From Neorhizobium sp. NCHU2750 (GTDB lineage: Bacteria; Pseudomonadota; Alphaproteobacteria; Rhizobiales; Rhizobiaceae), in NCBI RefSeq assembly GCF_003597675.1, contig NZ_CP030827.1:4255397-4319396 (forward strand): DNA of 64,000 nt, in the 5' to 3' direction. Below the pieces are notes generated by a model that made no database searches, had not been told where the DNA came from, and saw nothing but the letters and a program-made list of their open reading frames with translations. Both the position numbers and the translations under genes were made by a program. Shown here one piece after another: positions 1 to 7,064 of the stretch. The first letter of the stretch is position 1. Every line of letters begins with the position of its first letter.

Positions 1-121
1 TGGAAGTTCGGCACGATGGTCATGGCAGGCCTCTTTGGTTTCTATCTCCTGCCAGACTTAGAGAGCTTTGAGGCAAAATTGAAGACCGTGCCGGCGATAA
101 GCACCGGATGCCAGAGAAGAG
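1..121. other. Unassigned left edge
   Basis: One forward frame is open from base 1 to a stop at 142-144 and reads as a short hydrophobic stretch followed by unconvincing sequence. It could be the tail of a membrane protein beginning outside the window, but it would overlap the metallo-hydrolase gene by about 20 bases. I cannot assign it. Confidence 0.2.
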
Positions 122-1018
122 CTATTTTCCGAGCGCGGTCTTAACCCTGGCAATGTTCTTCTCGTGCACGGCTTCATAGGGCTCGAAATAGATGGCGGCA
201 CCGGAGGCAAGATCATCGGCGATAAAGGACTTGAGCGAAGGCTCGACCGTCTCGCCCTTCGATATCGCTGCAGTCAGCCGGTGGAGATAGGACTGGTTTG
301 CGCGGATCAATGACCTGGCATAGCCACCGTCCGCGATACGCTGCGGATCGCCATGCGCCGGCAGGATGCGTTCGATCGGCAGTTTCGCCATCCGCTCCAG
401 CTCGTCGATATGCCTGGCGATCTCTTCGGGTTCGGAAATGTAGGTGATCGTGTCTTCCACCGTATCACCGGCCAGCATCAGGCCTTCGTCCGAAAGCCGG
501 ATCACATTGCCGTCGGCACTGTGAATGGCAAAGTGGGCGAGCTCGACCCGGCGCCTTCCGACGCTGAGATCGAGCCTCTCCTCGAACGTTGTTGTCGGCA
601 TGACGAGCGGACAGATCGGCGGATCCGCCTTTTCGATCTCTGCGCGATTGTCGGTCAGCCTGTCTGCCGTGAGCTTCAGCGAGATGATCTCGCAATCGGC
701 GAATACCGCGTTGCCGGCGATATGATCGTCATGCCAGTGGCTGAGGACAACGCGGATATCCCGTGCCCCGAGCCCTTCGACATGGGCGCGGATGGCGCGG
801 GCGTGGTCGAGCGAGATATGCGTGTCATGGATCAGCGCCTGTCGGCCATCGACGATGGCATAGGACGCAACGCCGAGCGAATAGGCGCCGTCGTCCAGCC
901 AGTTGGCTTTCTCGCTGTAGAGCCGCCGGCCGGCAATGCGTCCGTCATAATAGGCGAATATGCCCGGTGCCGGATTGAGGATGCGCAGGGTGTCGATCAT
1001 GCCGGGCTTGTCCGTCAT
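122..1018 (-). CDS. MBL-fold metallo-hydrolase
   Basis: This 298-residue protein has the metallo-beta-lactamase fold signature. The motif SHWHDDH lies at residues 93-99, giving H94, H96, D98 and H99 as metal ligands. A further histidine near residue 165, an aspartate in AGDT and a late PAHGDP histidine complete a dinuclear zinc-type site. Such hydrolases act on thioesters, lactones or similar esters in the cytoplasm, and the substrate cannot be read from the sequence. There is no signal peptide. The gene sits 9 bases downstream of a YbaK-type gene on the same strand, so the two may be co-transcribed with the ArsC-like gene before them. The family call is secure; the specific activity is unknown. 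Confidence 0.85.
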   Translation of the reverse strand: MTDKPGMIDTLRILNPAPGIFAYYDGRIAGRRLYSEKANWLDDGAYSLGVASYAIVDGRQALIHDTHISLDHARAIRAHVEGLGARDIRVVLSHWHDDHIAGNAVFADCEIISLKLTADRLTDNRAEIEKADPPICPLVMPTTTFEERLDLSVGRRRVELAHFAIHSADGNVIRLSDEGLMLAGDTVEDTITYISEPEEIARHIDELERMAKLPIERILPAHGDPQRIADGGYARSLIRANQSYLHRLTAAISKGETVEPSLKSFIADDLASGAAIYFEPYEAVHEKNIARVKTALGK

Positions 1019-1027
1019 AACGTCCTC

Positions 1028-1501
1028 TCAGGCAATCAGCGATGCGGCGATCGCTTTCAATGCGGCCTTAGCATCCTGCGGTGCGAGCCTGATCTGCAGG
1101 CCACGCTGGCCGCCATTGATGAACACATGCGGCTCTTCGAGCGCGGTGATCTCGATGGCCATCGGCACCAGCTTCTTCTGCCCGAGAGGGCTGATCCCGC
1201 CGACATGATAGCCGGTCATCCGCTCGGCATCCGCAGGCTTCATCATGTGAGCGGATTTTCCGCCAAAGGCCGCCGCCAGTTTCTTCATCGAGACCTCGTG
1301 GTCGGACGGAACGACTACACAGACCGCCTTGCCGTCGACCTCGGCCATCAACGTCTTCAGCACCCGTCGCGGTTCCTCGCCGATGGCTTCCGCCGCCTGC
1401 ATGCCGATCCGCTCGGCATTGGGGTCATAGTCGTAAGCCACGGTCGTGAAGGCGACCCTCAGCTTGTCGAGTGTCTGCGTGGCGCGTGTCGTCTTGGACA
1501 T
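1028..1501 (-). CDS. ybaK: YbaK/EbsC-type aminoacyl-tRNA deacylase
   Basis: The 157-residue product is the usual length for the YbaK/ProX editing family, which hydrolyses mischarged aminoacyl-tRNA (Cys-tRNA-Pro in the founding member). A lysine at residue 49 within VLKTLM sits where the conserved YbaK lysine is expected, followed by a VVPSDHEVSMKKLA stretch and the C-terminal GGISPLGQKK and FINGGQRGLQI blocks typical of the family. It is cytoplasmic. The next gene upstream on the strand (ArsC-like) ends 7 bases away, suggesting one transcript. The family is clear; the exact tRNA substrate is inferred. Confidence 0.88.
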   Translation of the reverse strand: MSKTTRATQTLDKLRVAFTTVAYDYDPNAERIGMQAAEAIGEEPRRVLKTLMAEVDGKAVCVVVPSDHEVSMKKLAAAFGGKSAHMMKPADAERMTGYHVGGISPLGQKKLVPMAIEITALEEPHVFINGGQRGLQIRLAPQDAKAALKAIAASLIA

Positions 1502-1508
1502 GGATCAG

Positions 1509-1859
1509 TCAGCCTGAAAAAGCATCGTCATAGATTTCCGGCTTGAAGCCGATGACGAGCTTGCCGTCTGCCTCGAGCACCGGGCGCTTGATCATCGACG
1601 GCTGCGCCAGCATCAGCTCGATTGCCTTTGCCCGGTCGATATTCTGTCGCTCGGCTTCATCGAGTTTCTTGAATGTCGTGCCCGCACGATTGAGCACGAT
1701 ATCGAGGCCCGCCCGGTCGATCCAGTCTTCCAGATGCTTTCGGTCGATGCCGGATGTCTTGTAGTCGTGGAACGTGTAGTCGACACCCTTGCCGTCCAGC
1801 CACATGCGGGCCTTCTTCATCGTGTCGCAATTCTTGATGCCGTAGATGACGGTCGCCAT
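1509..1859 (-). CDS. ArsC/Spx-family thioredoxin-fold reductase (YffB-like)
   Basis: The 116-residue thioredoxin-fold protein starts with a short beta strand followed by GIKNCDTMKKA, where C11 is the single active cysteine of the YffB/ArsC-like branch. An arginine in MIKRPVL near residue 91 matches the conserved R-P-V motif that binds the oxyanion or glutathione. True arsenate reductases usually come with arsenic resistance genes, which are absent here, so a general glutathione-linked reductase is more likely. It is the first gene of a three-gene run with ybaK and the MBL hydrolase. Confidence 0.85.
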   Translation of the reverse strand: MATVIYGIKNCDTMKKARMWLDGKGVDYTFHDYKTSGIDRKHLEDWIDRAGLDIVLNRAGTTFKKLDEAERQNIDRAKAIELMLAQPSMIKRPVLEADGKLVIGFKPEIYDDAFSG

Positions 1860-2034
1860 TCAGACCTCCTCTTCTGTCGGCGAAGCGATAGCAACAGCAT
1901 ATCGGTGCTGGCAAGCCAATGAGGCAGATCAAATAGGGGCATGCCAAGTCTGCATGGCTGACCTGTGACCGCATGCGTTGTGAAAAAGGGGCTGTGAGGG
2001 CATATATTAGTCAACTGAAAAGGAGTTGATCGTC

Positions 2035-2199
2035 ATGTCCGCCCAGACCAAGAACCGTGGTAGCCGCCTCAGCCGTGCATTCGCAATCTTCGGTGCCGCA
2101 GTTTCCGCTTCGAACGCCGTTGAAAACCATCGTCGTCCGAAGAACAGCGACCTGACCATCCTCGGCATCGATCCGCGCGCCTTCGACCGCATCGGTTGA
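2035..2199 (+). CDS. Small basic conserved-looking protein (54 aa)
   Basis: This short gene has a strong Shine-Dalgarno AGGAG at 2021-2025, 9 bases before its ATG. The product is rich in Arg/Ser at the start (GSRLSRAFAIFG), has a short amphipathic or hydrophobic middle, then RRPKNSDLTILGIDPRAF. A TATATT box at 2003-2008 could serve as a -10 element. There is no cysteine, no clear signal peptide and no known domain that I recognise. Codon use matches the neighbours and the frame ends cleanly before the next gene. I believe it is real and resembles small hypothetical proteins of rhizobia, but I cannot give a function. Confidence 0.7.
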   Translation: MSAQTKNRGSRLSRAFAIFGAAVSASNAVENHRRPKNSDLTILGIDPRAFDRIG

Positions 2200-2319
2200 T
2201 ATTCTTTCAAGGCCGGAACCGTCTCAGGTGGCGGTTCCATTGCCTTGCCCGTTGGCAAGAAACGGGTTGAACATGCATCGCCGAAGGATCATCCTTCGCC
2301 TGAACAGGCCGAGGCGAAC

Positions 2320-2874
2320 ATGCAACAGCAGCACTATACCATATTCGAAACCGATGGTGGCTTTTGCGGCATCGTCTGGAACGACGCCGGGGTAACCCGG
2401 TTCCAGTTGCCGACCGCCAGCGAAGCTTCCACCGAAAATCTGGTTTTACGCCGCGTTTCCAAGGCGACGAGATCGCTTCCTCCGCTGGAGGTGAAGCAGG
2501 TGATTGACCGCGTAAGGCGTTATTTCGCCGGTGAGCGCATCGATTTCTCCGATATCCGTCTCGACCTTGCCGATCAGGATGATGTTTTCAAAAGCATCTA
2601 CGCCGCGGCCCGTCGCGTCGGCTGGGGCCATACAACGACCTATGGCACCATCGCCAGAGAACTGGGATTCGGCCCCGAGGTCGCCCGTGACGTCGGTCAG
2701 GCCATGGCGAAAAATCCGGTGGCGCTGATCATTCCGTGCCACCGAGTATTGGCAGCCGGCGGCAAGATCGGCGGCTTTTCGGCCCCCGGCGGCTCGCTGT
2801 CCAAGGCGCGCATGCTTGAACTCGAAGGTGTCAGCCTCGCATCGGCAGAGCCCGCCCAGCAATCCCTCTTTTGA
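2320..2874 (+). CDS. ogt: Methylated-DNA--protein-cysteine S-methyltransferase
   Basis: This 184-residue DNA repair protein transfers the alkyl group from O6-alkylguanine to its own cysteine. The acceptor motif IPCHRV is at residues 138-143 with C140 as acceptor, preceded by the helix-turn-helix stretch GHTTTYGTIARELG that enters the minor groove and followed by GKIGGFS. There is no AraC/Ada N-terminal domain, so this is an Ogt-type stand-alone enzyme. The ATG at 2320 is preferred because the N-terminal sequence from there matches the family length; an upstream in-frame ATG at 2245 would add 25 unlike residues. The last five residues, QQSLF, resemble a DNA sliding-clamp binding pentapeptide, which is unusual for this family. 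Confidence 0.92.
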   Translation: MQQQHYTIFETDGGFCGIVWNDAGVTRFQLPTASEASTENLVLRRVSKATRSLPPLEVKQVIDRVRRYFAGERIDFSDIRLDLADQDDVFKSIYAAARRVGWGHTTTYGTIARELGFGPEVARDVGQAMAKNPVALIIPCHRVLAAGGKIGGFSAPGGSLSKARMLELEGVSLASAEPAQQSLF

Positions 2875-2886
2875 GCAGTCCCGCCC

Positions 2887-3477
2887 TCAATGGGCAAGCA
2901 GTTTGTATCCGGCAAAAGCCGCGATCAGCACGGCCGCCACGATCATGGCGATCTTGCCCAGCCGCTTTTCGATGAAATGGCGAATATCCTCGCCGTAGCG
3001 GCGCAGCAGAAAGGCGAGCAGGAAGAAGCGGGCCCCGCGGGTGATCGCCGCCGAGATGATGAACAGCGGCAGGCTGACATGCACCACGCCGGACAGGATC
3101 GTCACCACCTTGATCGGCGGCAGATGCGCAAAGCCGGACGTGACCAGCATCAGCAGGATCGTCTCGAACGTGATCCCCTCCTTCAACTGGTTGAACGTAT
3201 CGAGCTTGCCCCAGAATGCCAGGATCGGCACGGCGATCGCATCGAAGGCGAACGAGCCGATCCACCAGCCGGCAATCCCGCCGAGAACCGAAAACACGGT
3301 GGCGACCAGCGCATAACGCCAGGCGCGCTCCGGCCGCGCCAGCGACATGGGCAAAAACAGCACGTCGGCCGGAACCAGAAAGACCGAGCTTTCGACAAAG
3401 GCAATGACAGCCAGCCAGATTTCCGCGGACTTGCGGGCACTGAGCGCCATCGTCCAGTCGTAGAGTTTGCTGAGCAT
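2887..3477 (-). CDS. DedA/YqaA-type inner-membrane protein
   Basis: The 196-residue protein has several hydrophobic segments (about residues 18-42, 55-80, 125-150 and 175-193) and the VPADVLFLPMSLARP and GGIAGWWIG stretches typical of YqaA-like members of the DedA/VTT superfamily. These proteins are inner-membrane proteins linked to lipid-carrier or phospholipid transbilayer movement in better studied members. The function here is inferred only from the family. It converges on the methyltransferase gene and lies 3 bases downstream of the toxin gene on the same strand. Confidence 0.82.
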   Translation of the reverse strand: MLSKLYDWTMALSARKSAEIWLAVIAFVESSVFLVPADVLFLPMSLARPERAWRYALVATVFSVLGGIAGWWIGSFAFDAIAVPILAFWGKLDTFNQLKEGITFETILLMLVTSGFAHLPPIKVVTILSGVVHVSLPLFIISAAITRGARFFLLAFLLRRYGEDIRHFIEKRLGKIAMIVAAVLIAAFAGYKLLAH

Positions 3478-3480
3478 CAG

Positions 3481-3870
3481 TCAGGCGTCCTGTACCATGT
3501 CGTGACCGGCAGCCTTGGCTGCTTTCATGAATTTTCGATCGAAAGTGACGAATCTTTCGCAATGGCGCGCCTTGAGAAGATGAAGCGCGTCGGCAAAATC
3601 CATACCTTGGGCAAAGAGGTCAAGAGCTTCCGCGACGATTGCCGGTTCTTCCAGTCTGACTGTGGGAAGACCTGCGAAACTCCGTATGGCCGCAAGGCAC
3701 GCCGTATGTGGTAACCCGTAAACGCTTCGAAGCACCCACTCGACTTGAAGTATCACTGTGATCGAAACGAAAACGTCGTCGCCATTGATGACGGCACGCG
3801 CTTGCTTTGACTGCTTCGCGTCGTCGTTTGTCAGGTAACGGATGACAAGATTGGTGTCGATGGCGATCAT
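3481..3870 (-). CDS. vapC: VapC-type PIN-domain toxin ribonuclease
   Basis: The 129-residue PIN-domain protein carries the acidic residues of the metal-dependent RNase site: D5 in IDTN, E44 in QVEW, D91 or D94 in DFADALHL, and D111 in TFDRKF. In the family such proteins cleave tRNA or rRNA when the antitoxin is lost. Its ATG overlaps the stop codon of the antitoxin gene (TGATG at 3868-3872), the usual arrangement for translational coupling in VapBC modules. All catalytic acids are present, so the toxin looks intact. Confidence 0.9.
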   Translation of the reverse strand: MIAIDTNLVIRYLTNDDAKQSKQARAVINGDDVFVSITVILQVEWVLRSVYGLPHTACLAAIRSFAGLPTVRLEEPAIVAEALDLFAQGMDFADALHLLKARHCERFVTFDRKFMKAAKAAGHDMVQDA

Positions 3871-4151
3871 CAGTCGGGATCGATGCTTTTGGCAAAGCTT
3901 CGCCGGGCTTCATCGAGAATGCCCTGTTCCATCTCCTCGACTGTCTTCGGCTTACCCTCGTGCTTGATCATTCCGAAAACATCTTCGGGGCTCGTCGGCG
4001 TAAAGATTGGACGCTTTTTCAGAAGCACGCCATCGCGCGTCTCTTCCACGATAAGGCTGGTTCCCGCATCCCAATGCTGCCTTTCAAGCACCGCCTCTGG
4101 CAGCGTAATCTCGCCTTTTTCAGAAATTCGCGTGATGACGTCGTCAGTCAT
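3870..4151 (-). CDS. vapB: AbrB/MazE-fold antitoxin of the VapBC pair
   Basis: The 93-residue protein begins with a swapped-hairpin AbrB-type DNA-binding domain (ISEKGEITLPEAVLE, then GTSLIVEET and GVLLKKRP). A C-terminal half rich in Glu/Lys/Arg (EEMEQGILDEARRSF) would wrap the toxin. It precedes and overlaps vapC, so it is expected to repress the shared promoter with the toxin as co-repressor. No operator palindrome could be picked out with confidence in the 137 bases upstream. Confidence 0.85.
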   Translation of the reverse strand: MTDDVITRISEKGEITLPEAVLERQHWDAGTSLIVEETRDGVLLKKRPIFTPTSPEDVFGMIKHEGKPKTVEEMEQGILDEARRSFAKSIDPD

Positions 4152-4288
4152 GGCAGCGCTCCGGATGAAGATCCGGCTCAGGATAGAGGATCGCGCATTG
4201 GCTCACAAGGCAGCCTTTGATGCGGTCAAGGCTGGAAAAGATCGCGTCGATTTCCAGATCACGGTGCGACCTCCCGAACCCGCACCAT

Positions 4289-4978
4289 CTACCAGGCCAG
4301 CACCCTCGGTCCAGCGATGGCGCCGATTGCGGTAACGAGCGCGATCGCCAGTGTGTACCAGAGGGCGACGAACGCCGCTCCATCGTTGATGCAGGCGATC
4401 GTGTAGGCAAGGCCGCCAAGCGATCCTGCCAGAATGCCCGCAAGTGTACCCGCAAGCCTCGGTCTTGTCGGAATGCCCCTGCGCATGGCCGCAAATATCA
4501 CGGCAAGGGCAGGAAGGGCAGCAATGACGATCACGCCCATGCAGGATGTAACGGAGGACGCGTGGGCACCGCCCAGGGACAGGCCCGACCGATCGAAACC
4601 GGCTCCCGCCAGCATGAACAGGGCGGCAGGAAGCAGCGGCAGCAGCCTCTTGCCTGCAATCCCCGGAATGACGGCATTGCGAACCATCAGGCTGGCGCCG
4701 CCTGCCGCCAGCGTCATCGCCACCACCTTGAACTGGAAGGTCCATGTCGTTGCGACATTGGAAAGATCGGGGCGTGGTCCGCTGAGCAGTATCACGGTCG
4801 CAAGCGAGCAGATCAGCGCCAGAACCAGTCCTGCAGCCAGAGCCTGACGCAAGGTTGGAGTTCGGGCCTTGCCCCGCTCCCTTGCCCGGTCGCCGGCCTC
4901 CATCGCCATCGACCGGATCAGGTCGTCCGTCCGTCCGGCCGGCAGCGACGATATCGTTGCATCCTTCATTTTGATCAT
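4289..4978 (-). CDS. nrsF: NrsF/DUF1109-type membrane anti-sigma factor
   Basis: The 229-residue protein has a cytoplasmic head of about 45 residues (with RTDDLIRSMA) followed by six hydrophobic segments, the layout of the DUF1109 (NrsF) family, which holds an ECF sigma factor at the membrane. Cysteines C146 (in VTSCMG) and C196 (in TIACIND) fall where the Caulobacter NrsF family has conserved cysteines implicated in metal or oxidant sensing; C57 lies in the first membrane segment. The start ATG at 4978 overlaps the sigma stop codon (ATGA), which implies translational coupling and stoichiometric synthesis. The functional call rests on family resemblance plus the pairing with the sigma gene. 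Confidence 0.88.
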   Translation of the reverse strand: MIKMKDATISSLPAGRTDDLIRSMAMEAGDRARERGKARTPTLRQALAAGLVLALICSLATVILLSGPRPDLSNVATTWTFQFKVVAMTLAAGGASLMVRNAVIPGIAGKRLLPLLPAALFMLAGAGFDRSGLSLGGAHASSVTSCMGVIVIAALPALAVIFAAMRRGIPTRPRLAGTLAGILAGSLGGLAYTIACINDGAAFVALWYTLAIALVTAIGAIAGPRVLAW

Positions 4979-5541
4979 CCCTCGAAACTTTTTTGTGCGG
5001 CAGCCATAAGCGTCTTCAGCGACCGGTGAAACGCCACCCGAACGGCCCCTTCCGTCGAGCCCAGCCGGGCCGCCGTATCGCGCGCCGATGCGCCATCGAT
5101 GCCGATCGCCCGCACCACCGATTGCTGTCCGGGCGGAAGGCCGGCAATCATCTTCTCGACATCGGCCGTGTTATGGGCGGGATCCGGTTCGCTTGGCCCG
5201 GAAAGACCCGACCATTCTTCCTCGGTAAGTTCCAGCCGAAGTCTCACGTCCCGGCGAAGCCGTCGCGCGGCATCGATCACCTTGTAGCGGGTAATCGCAT
5301 TCAGCCACGGCATGATCGGGCGGGACGCGTCCCACTGGTCACGCCGAGAATGTACCGCGATCAGAACCTCCTGCACGATGTCCTCGGTCTCCGCGGCATT
5401 GAGGCCGAGGCCTCGAAGACGCTGACCGATGATCCGCCGCAGCGAGGCGGAAAATTCACGCAGGAAGGTTTCATAGGCCAGCCGCTGGCCGGATCGCTCC
5501 GCCCGCATTGCCGCAGCCCATGATTGTTCGCGTATGTCCAT
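4975..5541 (-). CDS. sigF: ECF RNA polymerase sigma factor (SigF-like)
   Basis: The 188-residue protein has sigma region 2 (ETEDIVQEVLIAVHSRRDQW, then PWLNAITRYKVIDAARR) and region 4 (LPPGQQSVVRAI followed by the helix-turn-helix ARDTAARLGSTEGAVRVAFHR). It would direct polymerase to the GTAAC/CGAA promoters found at its own start and in front of the hydrolase gene. An in-frame stop lies 9 bases upstream of the ATG at 5541, so this is the earliest ATG available; the WAAAMRAE segment resembles the N-terminus of relatives, arguing against starting at the internal Met12. The -10 element is only 9 bases upstream, so the mRNA leader would be almost absent. Confidence 0.92.
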   Translation of the reverse strand: MDIREQSWAAAMRAERSGQRLAYETFLREFSASLRRIIGQRLRGLGLNAAETEDIVQEVLIAVHSRRDQWDASRPIMPWLNAITRYKVIDAARRLRRDVRLRLELTEEEWSGLSGPSEPDPAHNTADVEKMIAGLPPGQQSVVRAIGIDGASARDTAARLGSTEGAVRVAFHRSLKTLMAAAQKSFEG

Positions 5542-5550
5542 GACATGTCA

Positions 5551-5575
5551 TTCGATCCGCGGGCGCGATTGTTAC
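5551..5575 (-). promoter_or_regulatory. Predicted ECF promoter of the sigma/anti-sigma operon
   Basis: On the minus strand GTAAC (5575-5571) and CGAA (5554-5551) are separated by 16 bases, matching the promoter I recall for Caulobacter SigF-type ECF factors. A perfect 12-bp palindrome at 5540-5551 overlaps the -10 and the start codon. Transcription would begin only a few bases before the ATG at 5541. Confidence 0.7.
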
Positions 5576-5629
5576 AGCGGGTCGCAAAAATAAATCCGGC
5601 GGGGGCGCCATCACGACGCCGTGAGCCGT

Positions 5630-5655
5630 GTAACAGCGCGGCGATTGATTTCGAA
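5630..5655 (+). promoter_or_regulatory. Predicted ECF promoter of the exported hydrolase
   Basis: GTAAC at 5630-5634 and CGAA at 5652-5655 are separated by 17 bases, the same elements as in the divergent sigma promoter. The expected leader is about 38 bases and contains the AGGAG ribosome site at 5687-5691. Confidence 0.68.
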
Positions 5656-5699
5656 CAGCTCCGATGAAGCCGCAGCTTCACGAACAAGGAGTTATCATC

Positions 5700-6470
5700 A
5701 TGAAGAAAATAGCCGCCACCCTGGTCATCGCCGCCGGCACGATGCTTGCCCTGGCAACGGGCCCTGCCTCTGCCGCCCAGGCACCGGTAAAGGCCCATAA
5801 TGTCGTTCTGGTCCATGGCGCCTGGGCCGATGGCTCGAGCTGGTCGAAGGTCATCCCCTATTTGCAGGCCGCCGGGTTGAAAGTGACATCCGTCCAGAAT
5901 CCGTTGACCTCTCTTACCGACGACGTTGCCGCCACCAAGCGCGCGCTCGCCCAGCAGGACGGACCGACCGTCCTTGTCGGTCACTCCTATGCCGGAACGG
6001 TCATCAGCGACGCCGGTGTCGATCCGAAGGTCAGCGCGCTGGTCTATGTTGCGGCGCGCGCTCCCGATGCCGGCGAGGATTTCACCGCTCTTTCCGGCAA
6101 GTTCCCGACCATGCCGGTCCGCGCCGGCGTGGAGACCCATGACGGTTTCCAGACTATCGGAGAAAAAGCCTTCGTCGATCATTTCGCCAATGGTCTTCCG
6201 AAGAAAGAAGCCGAGACGCTCTATGCGGAACAGCAGCCGATCGCGGCAACCCTGTTTGCCGGCAAGACGACGGCTGCCGCCTGGAAGGACAAGCCAAGCT
6301 TCTACGCCGTGTCGAAAGAGGATCAAACCACGTCGCCGGATCTTGAGCGGTTCCTTGCCAAGCGCATGGGCGCAACCACCATCGAGGTGAATTCCGGCCA
6401 CCTGTCGCTGGTCTCCCACCCCAAGGAGATCGCCCATCTGATCCTCGTCGCAGCAGGCGTCGAGAAATAA
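5700..6470 (+). CDS. Exported alpha/beta-fold hydrolase
   Basis: The 256-residue protein begins with a Sec signal peptide (MKKIAATLVIAAGTMLALA, cleaved near ASAAQ). It then shows the alpha/beta-hydrolase order: oxyanion loop VLVHGAWADGSSW, nucleophile elbow GHSYAG with its serine, and a late histidine in NSGHLSLVSHP. It resembles salicylate-esterase/EstC-type hydrolases of about 230 residues. The ATG at 5700 is chosen because AGGAG lies 8 bases before it and the signal peptide starts there; an upstream in-frame ATG at 5664 lacks both. It shares a promoter type with the divergent ECF sigma gene, so it is probably the main output of that stress module. The substrate is unknown. Confidence 0.87.
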   Translation: MKKIAATLVIAAGTMLALATGPASAAQAPVKAHNVVLVHGAWADGSSWSKVIPYLQAAGLKVTSVQNPLTSLTDDVAATKRALAQQDGPTVLVGHSYAGTVISDAGVDPKVSALVYVAARAPDAGEDFTALSGKFPTMPVRAGVETHDGFQTIGEKAFVDHFANGLPKKEAETLYAEQQPIAATLFAGKTTAAAWKDKPSFYAVSKEDQTTSPDLERFLAKRMGATTIEVNSGHLSLVSHPKEIAHLILVAAGVEK

Positions 6471-6492
6471 GCGATCCTCGCGCTGAACATGA

Positions 6493-6526
6493 AAACGCGG
6501 CGAAACATCCCTGTTTCGCCGCGTTT
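6493..6526 (+). terminator. Terminator after the hydrolase gene
   Basis: A perfect 15-bp stem (6493-6507 with 6512-6526) and a four-base loop lie 22 bases after the stop codon; the 3' arm ends in TTT. Confidence 0.85.
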
Positions 6527-6561
6527 GAACTATTGTAGATCAGGCTGTCATGCGCGCCGGA

Positions 6562-6579
6562 TCACTCCCACTCAATGGT
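6562..6579. repeat. Distal copy of the guaA 3' end (candidate attachment site)
   Basis: These 18 bases match the guaA 3' end at 7777-7794 at 16 positions, with the first 12 identical. Read on the minus strand both encode Thr-Ile-Glu-Trp-Glu-stop, and the two differences are at synonymous third positions. This is what an attachment-site duplication at guaA would leave. I infer that it marks the far end of an inserted element. Confidence 0.65.
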
Positions 6580-7064
6580 TATGATTGAACATAACACTCT
6601 GATTTATCGCCACAATAAATCTCGACGCCCCGATAATTTCCGTCGCCCAAACCGTCAGATATGCGCGGCTCTTGATTTCAAAGGAGAATTCGGCCGTTTT
6701 GGAAATTCCTCGCTTTCAGGGACTATCGACATCGATCGATCCATTTCTCTCGAATCCACTGGCTGTGCCGCACCACCGATGCGGCCAAAAAGTACCGTCA
6801 GCGCATGAATAGTCACGTAAGCCGGGTGGCGCCACGATAACGTCTGATTGTTTCGCGCAAACGCTCGTTTACGGTGTCGGCTCCACGAGGGCCAGAACCA
6901 ACACCTGAGAGTCGCGAGCGGAAAGCGGGATCACTTCGCCGACTTCCGCCGTGTGTAAGGACGGATGCTCAATCCGCTCCCGCTTTCCTCGGCCATGATC
7001 GACGCCAGATTGGGAACGTCTCACACCGATTGTTGCCGAACCTGATCGGTAGAGTGCATGGAGG
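6580..7064. other. Non-coding part of the guaA-flanked patch
   Basis: I find no convincing gene here. Short open frames exist on both strands but none has a ribosome site or recognisable protein. The sequence is visibly more AT-rich than the flanks at its left end. A 15-base string at 6787-6801 recurs with one change at 7581-7595. It may be decayed mobile DNA. Confidence 0.5.

Noticed and set aside
353..1546. Open plus-strand frame of 397 codons
   Set aside because: It lies antisense to the MBL hydrolase, ybaK-type and ArsC-like genes, which have clear motifs; its product has no domain and is Arg/His-rich, typical of GC-rich shadow frames.
1509..1859. Arsenate reductase
   Set aside because: Only the thioredoxin-fold family is supported; no ars genes are near and the sequence is of the YffB-like branch.
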